Part shown: piece by piece, positions 33,599 to 44,479 of the stretch
Position numbering within the stretch: position 1 is the first letter of the stretch
Layout: each line of letters starts with the position of its first letter
NCBI GenBank assembly: GCA_037349315.1
Contig: JBAIAC010000040.1
Location: forward strand, 17,378,001-17,442,000
Origin: Chelydra serpentina
Lineage: Eukaryota > Chordata > Testudines > Chelydridae
DNA length: 64,000 bases
Reading direction: 5' to 3'
Notes under the pieces: model-generated
What the model saw: only the letters and a program-made list of their open reading frames with translations
What the model was told of the DNA's origin: nothing
Databases searched by the model: none
Program-made: the position numbers and the translations under genes

Positions 33599-34649
33599 TC
33601 TGGACAGCAGGTGACTACTGTAGTCTTATGAAAAGGGGCTCCATATTTTGAAGCACCCCAACTGTCAGGTCACTTTACACCTCAACAGAAAGACTGCTCT
33701 TTCAGCAGCCCCACTGCACCCTGCCACCATGCACAGTTCACGGTCATCTCGGGGAGAAAAGGCTGTCCCACCTACTGATCCTCCAGCACCCTGTGCTCCA
33801 GCTGCCTAAATCCTCCTGCAGCTGACACCCCTCTCATTCTCATGGTTTAGGTGCAGTTTGTTCACTCCTGATCCTCAGCAGTGATTTGACTTGCAACATT
33901 CAAGCAAAGACCCAACTGCAGAGTTCACACACGGTGCATCGCCCTGGAAGGCTGTGGGCAGAGAGGTAAGCCATGCGCCACGGCCTTCCAAATGACAGAG
34001 ATTTGGGGTACATTTCTAGAGGGACTGGGCAAGGAAGTGACCCAGCAAGGAGCCTGGGTGTGTGCTTGGGTCTCTAGAGCGGCTCCACTCAGAGGTAGAG
34101 AGGGGACATTTTCAGACTGGGCAGGAAGATAGGGGAAACCACAAAGACGACGTTTATACAACGGCAAACACACCCAGCGCCAGGTTTCAGATGCAAACAG
34201 CAGCAAGGCTAGTGTGAAGGAGGAAAACATCAGCTCTGCCTTGGAACCCAGGGTCCGCACTCCACCCTCTCTTGGTCAGGGGCGTCCCCGCTTGACACAA
34301 ACATCATGACCCCGGTTTTGAGCGCTCCACCTTGGGTTTGGTGCCCAGGTGCAGATCTCAGCAGCCCACCAGAGCCTGGTCTATTTGTGCTGCTGGGAGC
34401 TACCACTGGGAACTTCTGCTGGAGATTCTCTAGGGCAGACAAGAGTCCAGGACCAAGATGGGGTGCATTGCACTATGGTTCCTCATATTGTGACAGAGCA
34501 GAGGTCTTGAGGCTGATCTCTCTCTCCTTCACACCAGTGGCAATCAGGAGCAACTCCTGGGGGTTACCCAGCATGACACAGGCCTGTTGTTAGAGAGGTT
34601 ATTCTCACACCAGGACTGGCAGCCAAATGCGGGGAGGTGAAAGGTTTCC

Positions 34650-35700
34650 AACACGATGAATAAAATCCATTCTCTTTTTAAAATAAAATAATCAGAGAAG
34701 CTTTTCTTTATTTATTTAAAATGTCCTTTTATTAAATATTTTTTTCTTTTAAAAACTAAACCTATGTAAATTGAAATAATGAAAACCTGTTTTAAGGCCT
34801 AAATTGACTATAATCTATTAAAATAATGTCAATTAAATAAATAATAATCAAGCAGTACATGTTTGCTGCCAAAGTTTTAAAGAAAGTCAAACTTCTGAAC
34901 TGGTGGATGTCACTAGCTAAGCACCTGGAATCAGAATTCGTTGAAGTTCTAAAGCAGCTTTTGACAGCAGTAATCTCTTCTGCAGGTTCAGAGAGAATAC
35001 TTGCTTCATTTCAGTTTGCTCAGTTCAATGACCAGTTCATCTGAAGTTGAGAAACTGATTGGGAGTTGAAAGAGCAGAAAAGCTTGTTTTCTGCTTCTAA
35101 TCTATGAATAAAAATGAAGCATGAGAGGATAAGATCTACTAGTTCTAAAATTTTGAAGGCATTGGTGACTAGAAATAATTAGCTCAATTTACTAACTACA
35201 TATAATAGTTCCTTTGTTTAATAAATCATTTAGTTTTAAGTGCAAAAAATGTTTGAGAAATGTACTTTTTTTCTTATGTATCAAGCACATTTAATGTAGT
35301 TTTATTTAAAAACAATTTTTAAAATGCTGGTTTTGTGCATTTTTAATTCTATTCCAACTTCTCTGCAAATGCAGCTTGACACAAACCACAAGTAAAAAAT
35401 TAATCACCTTGTAAATAAGAAATGCATCATTCACCATTTTCTTGCCAGCAAAAATGTATAAATTAAGAATCTGAATAAATGTACAGTAAGCTACCTAACT
35501 GCTTAAGTGATCTAGGGATAGTGTCTCCTCCTGTTTGGTATAAATGTGTTACTATTTGCTATTCAGTGAGAATCAGCCTTTTTTTTAAAAAAAAAAAGGT
35601 AACTACAGCACAAATTCAAAATCAGACTAAAATTGATCACTTAAATCAAGCTTTCCTACTTGCTGCTTTAAACTGTGATTAGAACAGGTGAGTTAAATCA
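34650..35700 (+). mobile_element. Decayed hAT transposon remnant, second family
   Basis: About 1 kb of AT-rich sequence. A short plus-strand segment (34,859-35,044) reads like the C-terminal hAT dimerisation region, with SSAGSERI matching the usual 'S...ER.FS' signature, then an in-frame stop and frame breaks. It is unrelated in sequence to the element at 44,480. Ends and target duplication were not identified; boundaries are approximate. Confidence 0.5.
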
Positions 35701-36614
35701 CTAATTTAATTCCCCCCTCGTTTCCCCCGTTTTGGGGCACTGCGAAGAGCTGAGGAACAATTACTTCCCTATAATTTAAGGCCAGGGGGTTTCTTTGGCA
35801 GAGGCGGTTCGACTGAAAATGAAAGGCCCTGACTTCCCAGTTAATGGGAAGCGTGGGCCCTGGATTAGCAAGGGAAGGACTCACATGTCCTCCTGTCTCG
35901 GGGGAGCAATGTGAATGTAGCATGAGCAGCTAAGAGATTGGCTTCTCTGGGCATGGCCTCCCCACTCCGTTCCTTGTTCAGTCTCCCTTACCGGAACGCG
36001 ACACAGCAGCCTCCCAGAGAACTTCCACATTCACACTGGGTCTGAATTTAGGCCAAACAAATCCACAGACCCTTACAGAGATGTACCTTCCGGGGGTCTC
36101 CCAACAGAGCTCTCCGTGATCTCACAGCTTTTCCGGTGCGAACCCACCTCAGGGCACCCTGCAACACCCGGAAGTAGGAGGGCGCTGAGCAGATTAGATC
36201 ACTGGAGCTATGCTGAATTACACTGGCTCAGGATCCGGCCCTAAACGTTTCAAGTTGGACAAGCAGGTCTGTGGGAGGAAGGCTGGCGCACTTACAAAGG
36301 GCCAGGCGAAGACACTATTACAAAGCCAGCAAGAATTCAATCCCCAGGTCGTCACCCACGGCTCAGGCCAAAAGATAATAAATCTCTGCCTGTGACGCGG
36401 CCCTTGCGGTCCCTTGTTGCGGCAGAACGGCTCCACCACCACAGCTGGACACAGGAAGCTCTCATGCAGCCCCGGTAACACTGGCGCTGCTTTGAAATCC
36501 ATTACCCGTCACATCTGCACAGAGGCAGACATACAAGGGAAGCGGCTCCAGAGCCTTCCAGGTAGCGTTCTATTAAGGATCAAGATCCCTCTCTAGAAAG
36601 GCAGCGCATCATTG

Positions 36615-36800
36615 GTCAAGGTGCCAGACTGGGTTCTAAGAGACCAGGGTCCTCCCCCAGCTCCACCCCAACCTGCTTTGTGACCTTTTTCAGGTTAATC
36701 CATATATTTAACACTGGTAAGCCTTTGCACCCCGTGTGCCTCAGTTTCCCCATCTCTAAAGGCAGGGAGAACAGCACTTGCCCAGCTCAGCAAAGCACAC
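36615..36800 (+). repeat. MIR-type SINE
   Basis: Contains 'ttggtcaaggtgccagactg', 'tgctttgtgacctttttcag' and 'gtgcctcagtttccccatct', the MIR/CORE pattern with an AT insertion in the middle. Confidence 0.55.
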
Positions 36801-37158
36801 AGAGATCCACAGCTGAGCCCTACCCCGATGCTAACTACTCAATGGCATGGAGTCAGAAGGAGGTTTTTGCCCTCCTCTTCAGCCATGAAACCCCATTGCA
36901 TGGAAATCAGCCCAGTGGGTCTAGGGTAAGTCTTAGGTTTGGCATTTGAAATAACCCGGAGCCTATCCTCATACTGGATCCACAGTTCTGCCTTGTGCCT
37001 CGCCGAACACATTTCGCTCAAGGAGCTGCTGGCTGAGCGGCTCCAGGCGCTGCAGCTGTTAAGAAAGATCACTCCGTGTGCGCGTAATATGGCCCCGGCC
37101 GACTGGGCTCCAAGCCCACCCACCCAGCGCCGCCTTCCCCACCCCGATCGCTGCTTAC

Positions 37159-37330
37159 CCTGGCTTGAAGAGGGCTGCCGGCGAAGGACGGGCGTAGGCA
37201 TTACTCGCAGGGACCCAGTGCAGCGTGTGTCGGGGGGGAAGGCTTAATGCTGCCTCCTCTCTCCAAAACACTGAAAGAAGAAGTGGCCCTTTCAACGCCC
37301 GACTGGTTCTCTGCACTACCTGCGAGAATT
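37159..37330 (-). other. SELPLG: Candidate non-coding first exon of SELPLG
   Basis: On the minus strand a strong donor, CCAGG|GTAAGC, lies at 37,159/37,158. It sits in a CpG-containing stretch 6.2 kb upstream of the coding-exon acceptor. Human SELPLG has the same two-exon plan with a non-coding exon 1. The exon's upstream end is unknown. This assignment is inferred from position, donor quality and the promoter motifs next to it. Confidence 0.4.
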
Positions 37331-37405
37331 CAGGAAGCCTCCCTGCCCACGCACGAGCAAGAGGAAGGCGGAAGAGAAGTTGTGGTTTGGAGAGCACACG
37401 TGACG
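37331..37405 (-). promoter_or_regulatory. SELPLG: Candidate leukocyte-type promoter for SELPLG
   Basis: Within 45 bases lie a PU.1/ETS-like 'aagaggaagg' (37,359-37,368), another purine-rich 'gcggaagagaag', a RUNX-like TGTGGT (37,381-37,386) and an E-box CACGTG (37,397-37,402). PU.1 plus RUNX is typical of myeloid promoters. There is no obvious TATA box. Motifs this short occur by chance, so the clustering beside a good donor is the only support. Confidence 0.35.
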
Positions 37406-39742
37406 CCGCTCCCAGAAAGGGTGCATCGCAGCCGAAAAGGAGAATCGCCACCGGGCCCCGCAGGCCGGCTTTTAAGGGACGCGTCACTAGCTGGGGAGCC
37501 AGCAAGTCAAAGGGCACCTCAGACACACGCTGGGCTTAGCAGCATGATAAACCTTACCCAGAGCAATGGCAGAGGCAGGAGAAGATGGAAACCCTGCAGC
37601 TGAGCCCAGATTAAACGGCCCAGGAGATCAGAATTCAAGGGGGTAAACGTGTTACAAAGTCAGCTGCGAGGCCGCTCCAACTGGGCAACGCCTTGGCCTC
37701 TCCTTGCCCACGGCAGACGGAGGCAGCGTCTCACTCCTCCCAGTCTGCACGGTATGTACATTGCTGGCACCAGACCATCCCTACATGCTACGTACAGCGC
37801 GGCCTGCGGGCGCTCTTAGTTTCTTGCCATTTCCTGGTCCTTGCAGCATTCCCTGGGCTTCGAATGGGGATGAGGACAAGTTTTGCAGTGGCCGCCGTTG
37901 ACATGTGGCAGGTAAATCTTTGCTGTTAAGGGCTCTCCGAGTCCTGCCTGGCTGGATTCATGGCAACGAAGGGAACCTGGCTTAGAAAAGCAGAAGGGAA
38001 AAACAATGAACCGAATGCTGTGTTTTAAAACTCCCACTCAGGGCCCGCAGCAGAGTCAGTCTCCAGGCTTCCCAACAAGAACAGCTGGCCAGCAGCAGGC
38101 TACCGGATTGACTTCCCCACCGGACTGGTCAGGAAGGGCAGCTGGCCGGCTGTTAGCCCCGCAGCTCCTCTCCGGCTGCTCAGTGTGCAGCCACACTTGG
38201 CCTTGTTCCTGCTTCAGGCTGCTTCCGGTCCCTGCTCCTCGGCTCCACCTGTGACCTCTGCCTGCGGTTACATTTGGCTCCTGTCCCTCCGGCTGTGGCA
38301 TTTGGGTCCTGTCCCTCCGGCACCGACCCTTGTTCCTGGACTCTGCCCACCTGGAGGCCAAAATCCCGCTTTAACCACTAGGCCAGACCACCCACGGCCC
38401 AGTCGGTAACACTCCCAAACGGAGATTGTGTGTAACATACGACATACACAGCACAGGCGGTGCTGTGGGGCAGGGGAGGGCTTGTCAGCCCTCCTGTGGG
38501 GTGGAGTGCGGTCACCCCACAGCTTACGCTTACAAAGCCTTTATATCCCCACCTCCCCTCCATTTCGTACCTGTACTCCCATGCACAATGGCGCACTGGG
38601 TCCATGGGACTAGAGGATAATTTGAAGGGCCAGAGCTTGAAGCCAGCCCATGTGTGCCGGCCGCTGAGAGGGGCTGTGGAATACGGACCTGTCTGTGCTC
38701 AGACCTGGGGGGTCGGTTGAGGCCTTCCTCCAACATGGAGCCAGCGTCTCTCTGCAGCACTCCACTGGCGGGAGGGAATTTACCCTTTGGCAAGAGAAGT
38801 GACTTGTTTTAGTCTCCCCGTTGTAACGGGATCTCGGCAGCCGGCTGGAACAGCAGGAGCTGGTAATGACAGGGCGGCGCCGTCCCTTCTCCACTCCACA
38901 CCCACCTTCCTCATTTGTCCCTGACTTCACACGTCTGAGGCTGGACCAGCAGCGCCATTCCCAAGCTGAATGAGGAACTGAAATCCAGGCGTGTTTGGAA
39001 ATTGCTTCCGCACCAGCGAATACAATGATGCAGCACCAGGCTCCCTCTGTTCACGCCCCGCTCAGTCGCTGCAGCACAAAGCCGAGGATTTTCCAGGGCT
39101 TGGGGGAAGGCTGAGGCCAGGGACGAGCTAGAGTTAAAGCCTGTTGCTAAGATTGGACCAACAAAAGTGCGGTTAAGGCTGGAACTGGAAGAGGATCTGC
39201 CACAGACACAATGTGTGACCTTTGGCAAGTCCCTTTACCTCTTTCTTCACCATTTGGATATTACTGTATTTCCCCACACAGGGACCGTGCATATGCTGCA
39301 CCTAACACAATGGGGCCGTTCAGGTGTTACTCGGAATAGAAAAAATGGGGAAAGGACACAGTCCTGGAGAGCAGCTAGGAAAACGCTGCATTTGCCTGGT
39401 TGGCGGGACCTAGATTACGCAATTAGTAACATTCCCCCTCAGAACTTGCAGGAAATGAGGAATCTAGGGAACTGGGAGTCTTCATAGGTTTGAAAGTGAG
39501 GCCAAAGATGGTGTCAGTAGCTGGGTGTATAGAATTCCCTCCATGGGGCAGGGCACTGCATTTAGAAGGACTGGCCTGTTTGGAGCGGGCTCTCTTTTTA
39601 GAATATCTAGAAAATGGTTTCCATACTGATCACACGTCCAGCATGTACCACCCCTCTGCAGTCGGAAGGGGCAGATCTATACACTTCAGAAAAAGGAGAT
39701 CTTCCAAAGCTCACTTCCTGTACTGAGCTCCCACATTGCCCT
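37406..39742. other. Intergenic sequence, nothing firm
   Basis: A short imperfect duplication ('tcctgtccctccggc' twice, 38,280-38,325) and MIR-like fragments (for example 39,195-39,260) are visible. No gene recognised. Confidence 0.4.
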
Positions 39743-39858
39743 TAGGTGACCAGATGTCCCGATTTTATAGGAACAGTCCTGATTTTCGGGGCTGTGTTTT
39801 ACATAGGTGCCTATTACTCCCCACCCCAATTTTTCACACTCGCTGTCTAATCACTCTA
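39743..39858 (+). mobile_element. hAT-type MITE, TAGGGTGACC family, copy 6 (diverged)
   Basis: A 116-bp copy with one base missing from the left terminal repeat and several changes at the right (TAATCACTCTA). Flanks ATTGCCCT (39,735-39,742) and GTTGCCCT (39,859-39,866) agree at 7 of 8 bases. Confidence 0.87.
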
Positions 39859-39866
39859 GTTGCCCT

Positions 39867-40394
39867 CTTGGGAGGGCTGGATTGGTGTTATTGGTATTTT
39901 GAGGTTGTTGGGTTTTGGGGAGGGGGGGATATGCCCCATAAAAAACTGGCATGGCTAATGTAGCTACTTTAATGATGGGGGAACATCAGATATGCTTGGG
40001 TGTTACCTCTCTCACATCCGTGGCAAGCATAGTGGAGAGATAAGCAGCAGTTTATTAGTTGGAAGAGGCCCTCTGGTTTTGATGGTTCCAAACAGTCTAT
40101 TTAACCACATCACAACAGCAGAAGCAAACAGCAAGTTGGCAAGAAAAAGATGAGGGAAGGTCACAGCTGGTTGCCATGCCAATCCAGAAACAAATCCATC
40201 TTTGGGGTTTGCTTCCAATGCAATACACTAAGAAGGCAGGGAGAATTTAGCTCCTGCTGGAACTTTAAGAAGTGCCCATACATCACTTCCCAAAATTACA
40301 TTTGGGTCAAATCAAGAAGCTTCACATTTAATCAAAGCTTTGCATGTCGGACAAAACCAGAAGAGCTAAGGCACAAAATGAGCTACAGCTAGCA
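39867..40394. other. Intergenic sequence, nothing assigned
   Basis: Unique sequence without recognisable feature. Confidence 0.4.
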
Positions 40395-41475
40395 GGGAAC
40401 ATAAGAGGCAATTAGAAGAGGTTCTTTAAATACATTAAGAGCAAGAGAAAGACCAAGGAGAAGGTAGGTCCTCTACTTCCAAGGGAAGGAGAGCTAATAA
40501 CCGAATACATCAAGAAGGCTGAGGTACTTAATGCATATTTTGCTTCAGTCTTCTCTATAAAGGTTAATGGTGACCAGATACTCAACAGTGGGGTCCCACA
40601 GGGTCTGGTACTATTCAATCGTTCCATTAATGACTTGGCTAATGGAATGAAGCGTATGCTTATAAAATTTGCAGATGACCTCAAGCTGGGAAGGGTTGCA
40701 AGCACTCTGAGGGGCAGAATTAGAATTCAAAATGACCTTGACAAATTGGAGAATCGGTCTGAAATCAATAAGATGAAATGTAATGAAGACAAGTACAAAG
40801 TACTTCATTTAGGAAGGAAAAATCAAATGCACAGCTACAAAATAGGGACTACCTGGGTAGGTGGTGGTGGTACTGTTGAAAAGGAGCTGGGGACTATAGC
40901 GTATCACAAACTGAATATGAGCCAGCAGTGTGATGCAGTTGTGAAAAAGGCTAATGTTATTTATTAACAGGAGTGTTGTATGCAAGACATGTCATTGTCC
41001 TGCTCTGCTCGGCGGTGGTGAGGCCTCACCTGGAGCACAGTGTCCAGTTCTGAGCACCACACTTTAGGAAAAATATGGACAAACTGGAGAGAGTCCAGAG
41101 GAGAGCAACAAAAATGATCAAAGGTCTAGAAAACCTGCCCTATTAAAAAACTGGGCATGTTTAAGTCTTGAGGGAGGGACCTGAGAACAATCTTCAATTA
41201 TGTTATGGTCTCTGAAGGTAGGACAAGAAGTGATGGACTTAATCTGCAATAAGGGCGATTTAGGTTAGATATTAGGAAAAACTTTCTAACTATAGGGCTA
41301 GCTAAGTTCTGGAACAGGCGTCCAGAAGAGGTTGTGGAATTGCCGTCATGGGAGGTGTTTAAGAACAGGCTGGACAAACCCATCAGGACTGGTCTAGGTT
41401 TCCGTGGCCTTGTCTCAGTGCGAGGGGCCGGACATGACTTCTCGAGGTCACTTCAAGTCCGACATTTCCATGACA
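40395..41475 (+). mobile_element. CR1 LINE fragment with reverse-transcriptase remnant
   Basis: The plus strand encodes a broken CR1-type ORF2 piece: a GVPQG block near 40,590, then KFADD (the reverse-transcriptase metal-binding box, here FADD) at 40,665-40,679, then 'NKMKCNEDKYKVLHLGRKNQ', typical of the CR1 C-terminus. A deletion lies just upstream of GVPQG, and stops break the later part. The 3' untranslated end includes 'ggacaaactggagagagtcc' and 'tggacaaacccatcagg'. Confidence 0.88.
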
Positions 41476-41493
41476 GGAGTTCTTCCTGAGCAG

Positions 41494-41636
41494 CACTGTT
41501 CCCTCTAAGCTGTGCACGTGTGCACGTGCACACAGATCCTAAACCCCGCGCACACGGCGAAACACCGCGCACAGAAAAATTTGCACAGAAGAAATTTTTT
41601 GCGCACACGGCCCGTCAAAAATTAGAGGGAACATTG
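41494..41636. mobile_element. Small palindromic hAT-like MITE
   Basis: Ends CACTGTTCCCTCTAA and TTAGAGGGAACATTG form inverted repeats around a 143-bp body rich in 'gcgcacacgg' and alternating 'gtgcacgtgtgcacgtgcac'. Flanks CTGAGCAG and CCAAGCAG (41,486-41,493 and 41,637-41,644) agree at 6 of 8 positions, consistent with a hAT duplication. Confidence 0.75.
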
Positions 41637-41749
41637 CCAAGCAGCCTCGCCATGCGCTGACTTTCTTATGACGACACTTGGCCTTTCTACCACCCCTTCC
41701 CCCTGACTAGCTCAACACCCTTTGCCGGCATTCTCACTCACAGAGCTTC

Positions 41750-41890
41750 AGCGATGGAGGCATCACCCCCATCTAAGGCAGGCACAGACGTCAAGTGCCC
41801 CATGTCTGTGGCACAACCTTAAAATAGAACCCAGGAGTCCGGACCCCTAGCTCCCTGCTTCACCCAGCAGAACACAGCCTGCTCTAGCAC
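41750..41890 (-). repeat. Antisense SINE-like fragment
   Basis: Contains 'aatagaacccaggagtccgg', the same block seen at 12,835-12,860. Boundaries are approximate. Confidence 0.4.
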
Positions 41891-43135
41891 TCAGCTGTGA
41901 ACGGATTTCCCATTCATTTCTGAATTCTTTCTACCCACCCAGGATTTATTTAGTGTGAAACTTAAGCCCTCCAGATATGGTGCAGCTGTGCAGAGGCCAA
42001 GCTCCTGGGGAACAGCTGCCACAGCGGAAGAGGACATGCATCTGCGTTGAGAATTTGGGGTTCTGCACGAACGAGGAGTAAGTGTCAGGAGTTAACAAGG
42101 CTCCATATTGTCCCTGGTGCATCGTTCTCCAACCGGGGAGGGACACAGGCCTTGACGAGTCAGCAGCGCCGGCCGTTGCAATGCAAGGCTGGCTCAGGGT
42201 ATCGGCGTGGAGGAAGTGCTCAGACACAATTGTGAAATGCATTGCTGCAACTTACTGTAAATTCCTGTCCTTGGAGAACAAAGCCAGCAGCGAGTGCCAG
42301 TATGTTTGCTAAATGGCAGCTGCTATCCTGAAAATATACAATTGGCTCCCTGTTGCAGACTTTTCTTTTAAGTTGAGATTTTTATAGCCAACACAGGGAC
42401 CTAGCCCCACAACTTCCAACCCCAGCCTTGAACTTTGACATTGCCAGGTTTCTCTTCTCCCTGTGGTAATTTTAAACAGATTTGAATTGGGAAATAGGTA
42501 GTAGACAGCACATCGCGTCCTAGCTCTACGCAACAAACACCAACGTGGGCTGATTCTGTTCTCCTTTCTCCTCACACTCACTGTTCTCCTGACCTTGGAA
42601 AGCCTCACTAATCCCGCTTAGCCAGCAGTACTACAGTGGGGATTGTGTAAATGGAAAGACACCGTGCAGCTTACTTCAGTTAAAGGGACGTCGTTGGGCA
42701 GTTCACATCCAAAATGAGCTTTGATTTCCCTCCCAGCCTCTTCTCTCAGGAGACTCCTGGACAATAAGGGGAGGAAATGGGGGGAAATCCCAGTGGGCTG
42801 GCTCCTCCCACCCTCGGAATGTTTTATGTTTACAATTGTATTGATATGAGTAATACTGATCATGTAATTTAACGGGCCAGTCGCACCTGAGGTGCGGAGT
42901 CCATCTTCCTGTGATAGCAGCCATCTCTCTAGGTCCCTGTACCGTGCCCATCACCAGCAAATTTGAGCAGCTCCCTTGTGGTAAGTGCTCCACCATGACA
43001 TGCAGACCCACACATGAACATATGCCAGATCCACAGGAGTGCTTCTGGTATCTATGGAAACAGTTTCCCAGAGATACATGCTTCCAAAATAGGTTTTTTC
43101 CGCAAGTGGACTTTGCTCAGTGGAGATGAATATTC
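41891..43135. other. Intergenic sequence, nothing assigned
   Basis: Short frames only; no domain, repeat family or exon recognised. Confidence 0.4.
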
Positions 43136-44345
43136 ATAGACTCAGACTTTAAGGTCAGAAGGGACCATTATGATCATCTAGTCTGACCTCCTGCACAATG
43201 CAAGCCACAGAATCTCACCCACTCACCCCTGCAATAATCCTCCCACCTATGTCTCAGCTACTGAAGTCCTCAAATCATGGTTTAAAGCCTTCAAGAAGCA
43301 GAGAATCCTTCAGCAAGTGACCCGTGCCCCATGCTGCAGAGGAAGGCAAAAAACCTCCAGGGCCTCTGCCAATCTACCCTGGAGGAAAATTCCTTCCCGA
43401 CCCCAAATATGGCGATCAACTGAACCCTGAGCATGTGGGCAAGACTCACCAGTGTGACAAAGTTCCTCCTCTACCTCGGTGGGTCCTGCGCTTATTGGCA
43501 GATTCTGCTTGCCTCAGAGATCTTCCCCTCTAATAGAATCCACAGTCCAGGTTAACTCCTCCTGTGTCTGATCAGGAGTTGGGAGTTTTGGGGGGAACCC
43601 GGGCCCGCCCTCTACTACTGGTTCCAGCCCAGGGCCTTGTGGATTGCAGCTGTTTAGAGTGCCTCCTGGAACAAGTGCACGACAGCTACAACTCCCTGGG
43701 CTACTTCCCCATGGACTCCTCCCAACACCACCTTTATCCTCACCACAGGATCTTCCAGCAGTACGCCCTCTTACTCTCAGCTCCTAGTGCCTCTTGCTCC
43801 CAGCTCCTTACACGCAACCTCCTTCCACAGCTCCTGACATGCGCCCCTCACTGACTCACTGGGAGGCTTTTAACTAGTTTCAGCCAGCCCCTGATTGGCT
43901 GCAGGTGTCTCAATTAACCTCCCTGCCTTCTGGAAAGTTCTTAATTGGCCCCAGGTGTCTTGATTAACCTGGAGCAACTGCCATAAGGTATCAGGGATTT
44001 GTTTAACCTGGGGCTAACATACTGGTTCCTTACCACTTTCCTATAGCCCTCTGGCCTTGCCCCGTCACACCAGCCAGACACCCAGGAAGAAGTTCTCTGT
44101 AGTAACTTTAACATCCCATCACCGGCCATTGGGCCTATTTACCACTGATAGTCAAAGGTAAGTTAATTGCCCAGATCATGTTATCCCATCAAACCATCCC
44201 CTCCATAAACTTATCTAGCTTAATCTTGAAGCCAGATAGGTCTTTTGCCCCCACTGCTTCCCTTGGAAGGCTGTTCCAGAACTTCACTCCTCTGATGGTT
44301 AGAAACCTTCATCTAATTTCAAGTCTAAACTTCCTGATGGCCAGT
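43136..44345 (-). repeat. CR1-type LINE fragment, antisense, split by a solo LTR
   Basis: Homologous to 26,113-26,517, then continuing to 44,345 with 'tccataaacttatctagctt' and 'ggctgttccagaacttcact', typical of antisense CR1. The LTR at 43,453-44,069 interrupts it at 'gactcaccag'. Confidence 0.78.
43453..44069. mobile_element. Solo LTR of an endogenous retrovirus
   Basis: A 617-bp insertion beginning TGTGAC and ending GTCACA, the short TG...CA inverted termini of a retroviral LTR, flanked by a 4-bp duplication CCAG (43,449-43,452 and 44,070-44,073). No primer-binding site, internal region or second LTR follows, so it is a recombined solo LTR. A 4-bp duplication fits ERV1/gamma-like integration. 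It has no coding capacity. Confidence 0.85.
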
Positions 44346-44479
44346 TTCAGAAGGGAACAACTGATGCACGGCACCTTGGCAGGACCAAGGGTGGGAAGAG
44401 CTAAGCCCATTGGCATGGATTCTGGTCCTGTTACAGGGGAGCTGTTTCCTCCATCTCTTGGCACAGTAAGTCAAAGAAC

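Larger units (their letters stand above)
31000..37158 (-). other. SELPLG: Putative SELPLG intron 1
   Basis: Inferred interval between the coding-exon acceptor and the candidate donor at 37,158. It contains an AGG microsatellite (about 31,314-31,333), CR1 and MIR fragments, a MITE and an AT-rich hAT remnant. No coding exon seen. Confidence 0.4.

Noticed and set aside
43453..44069. Coding retroviral sequence
   Set aside because: The insertion is a solo LTR; no gag, pol or env remnant adjoins it.
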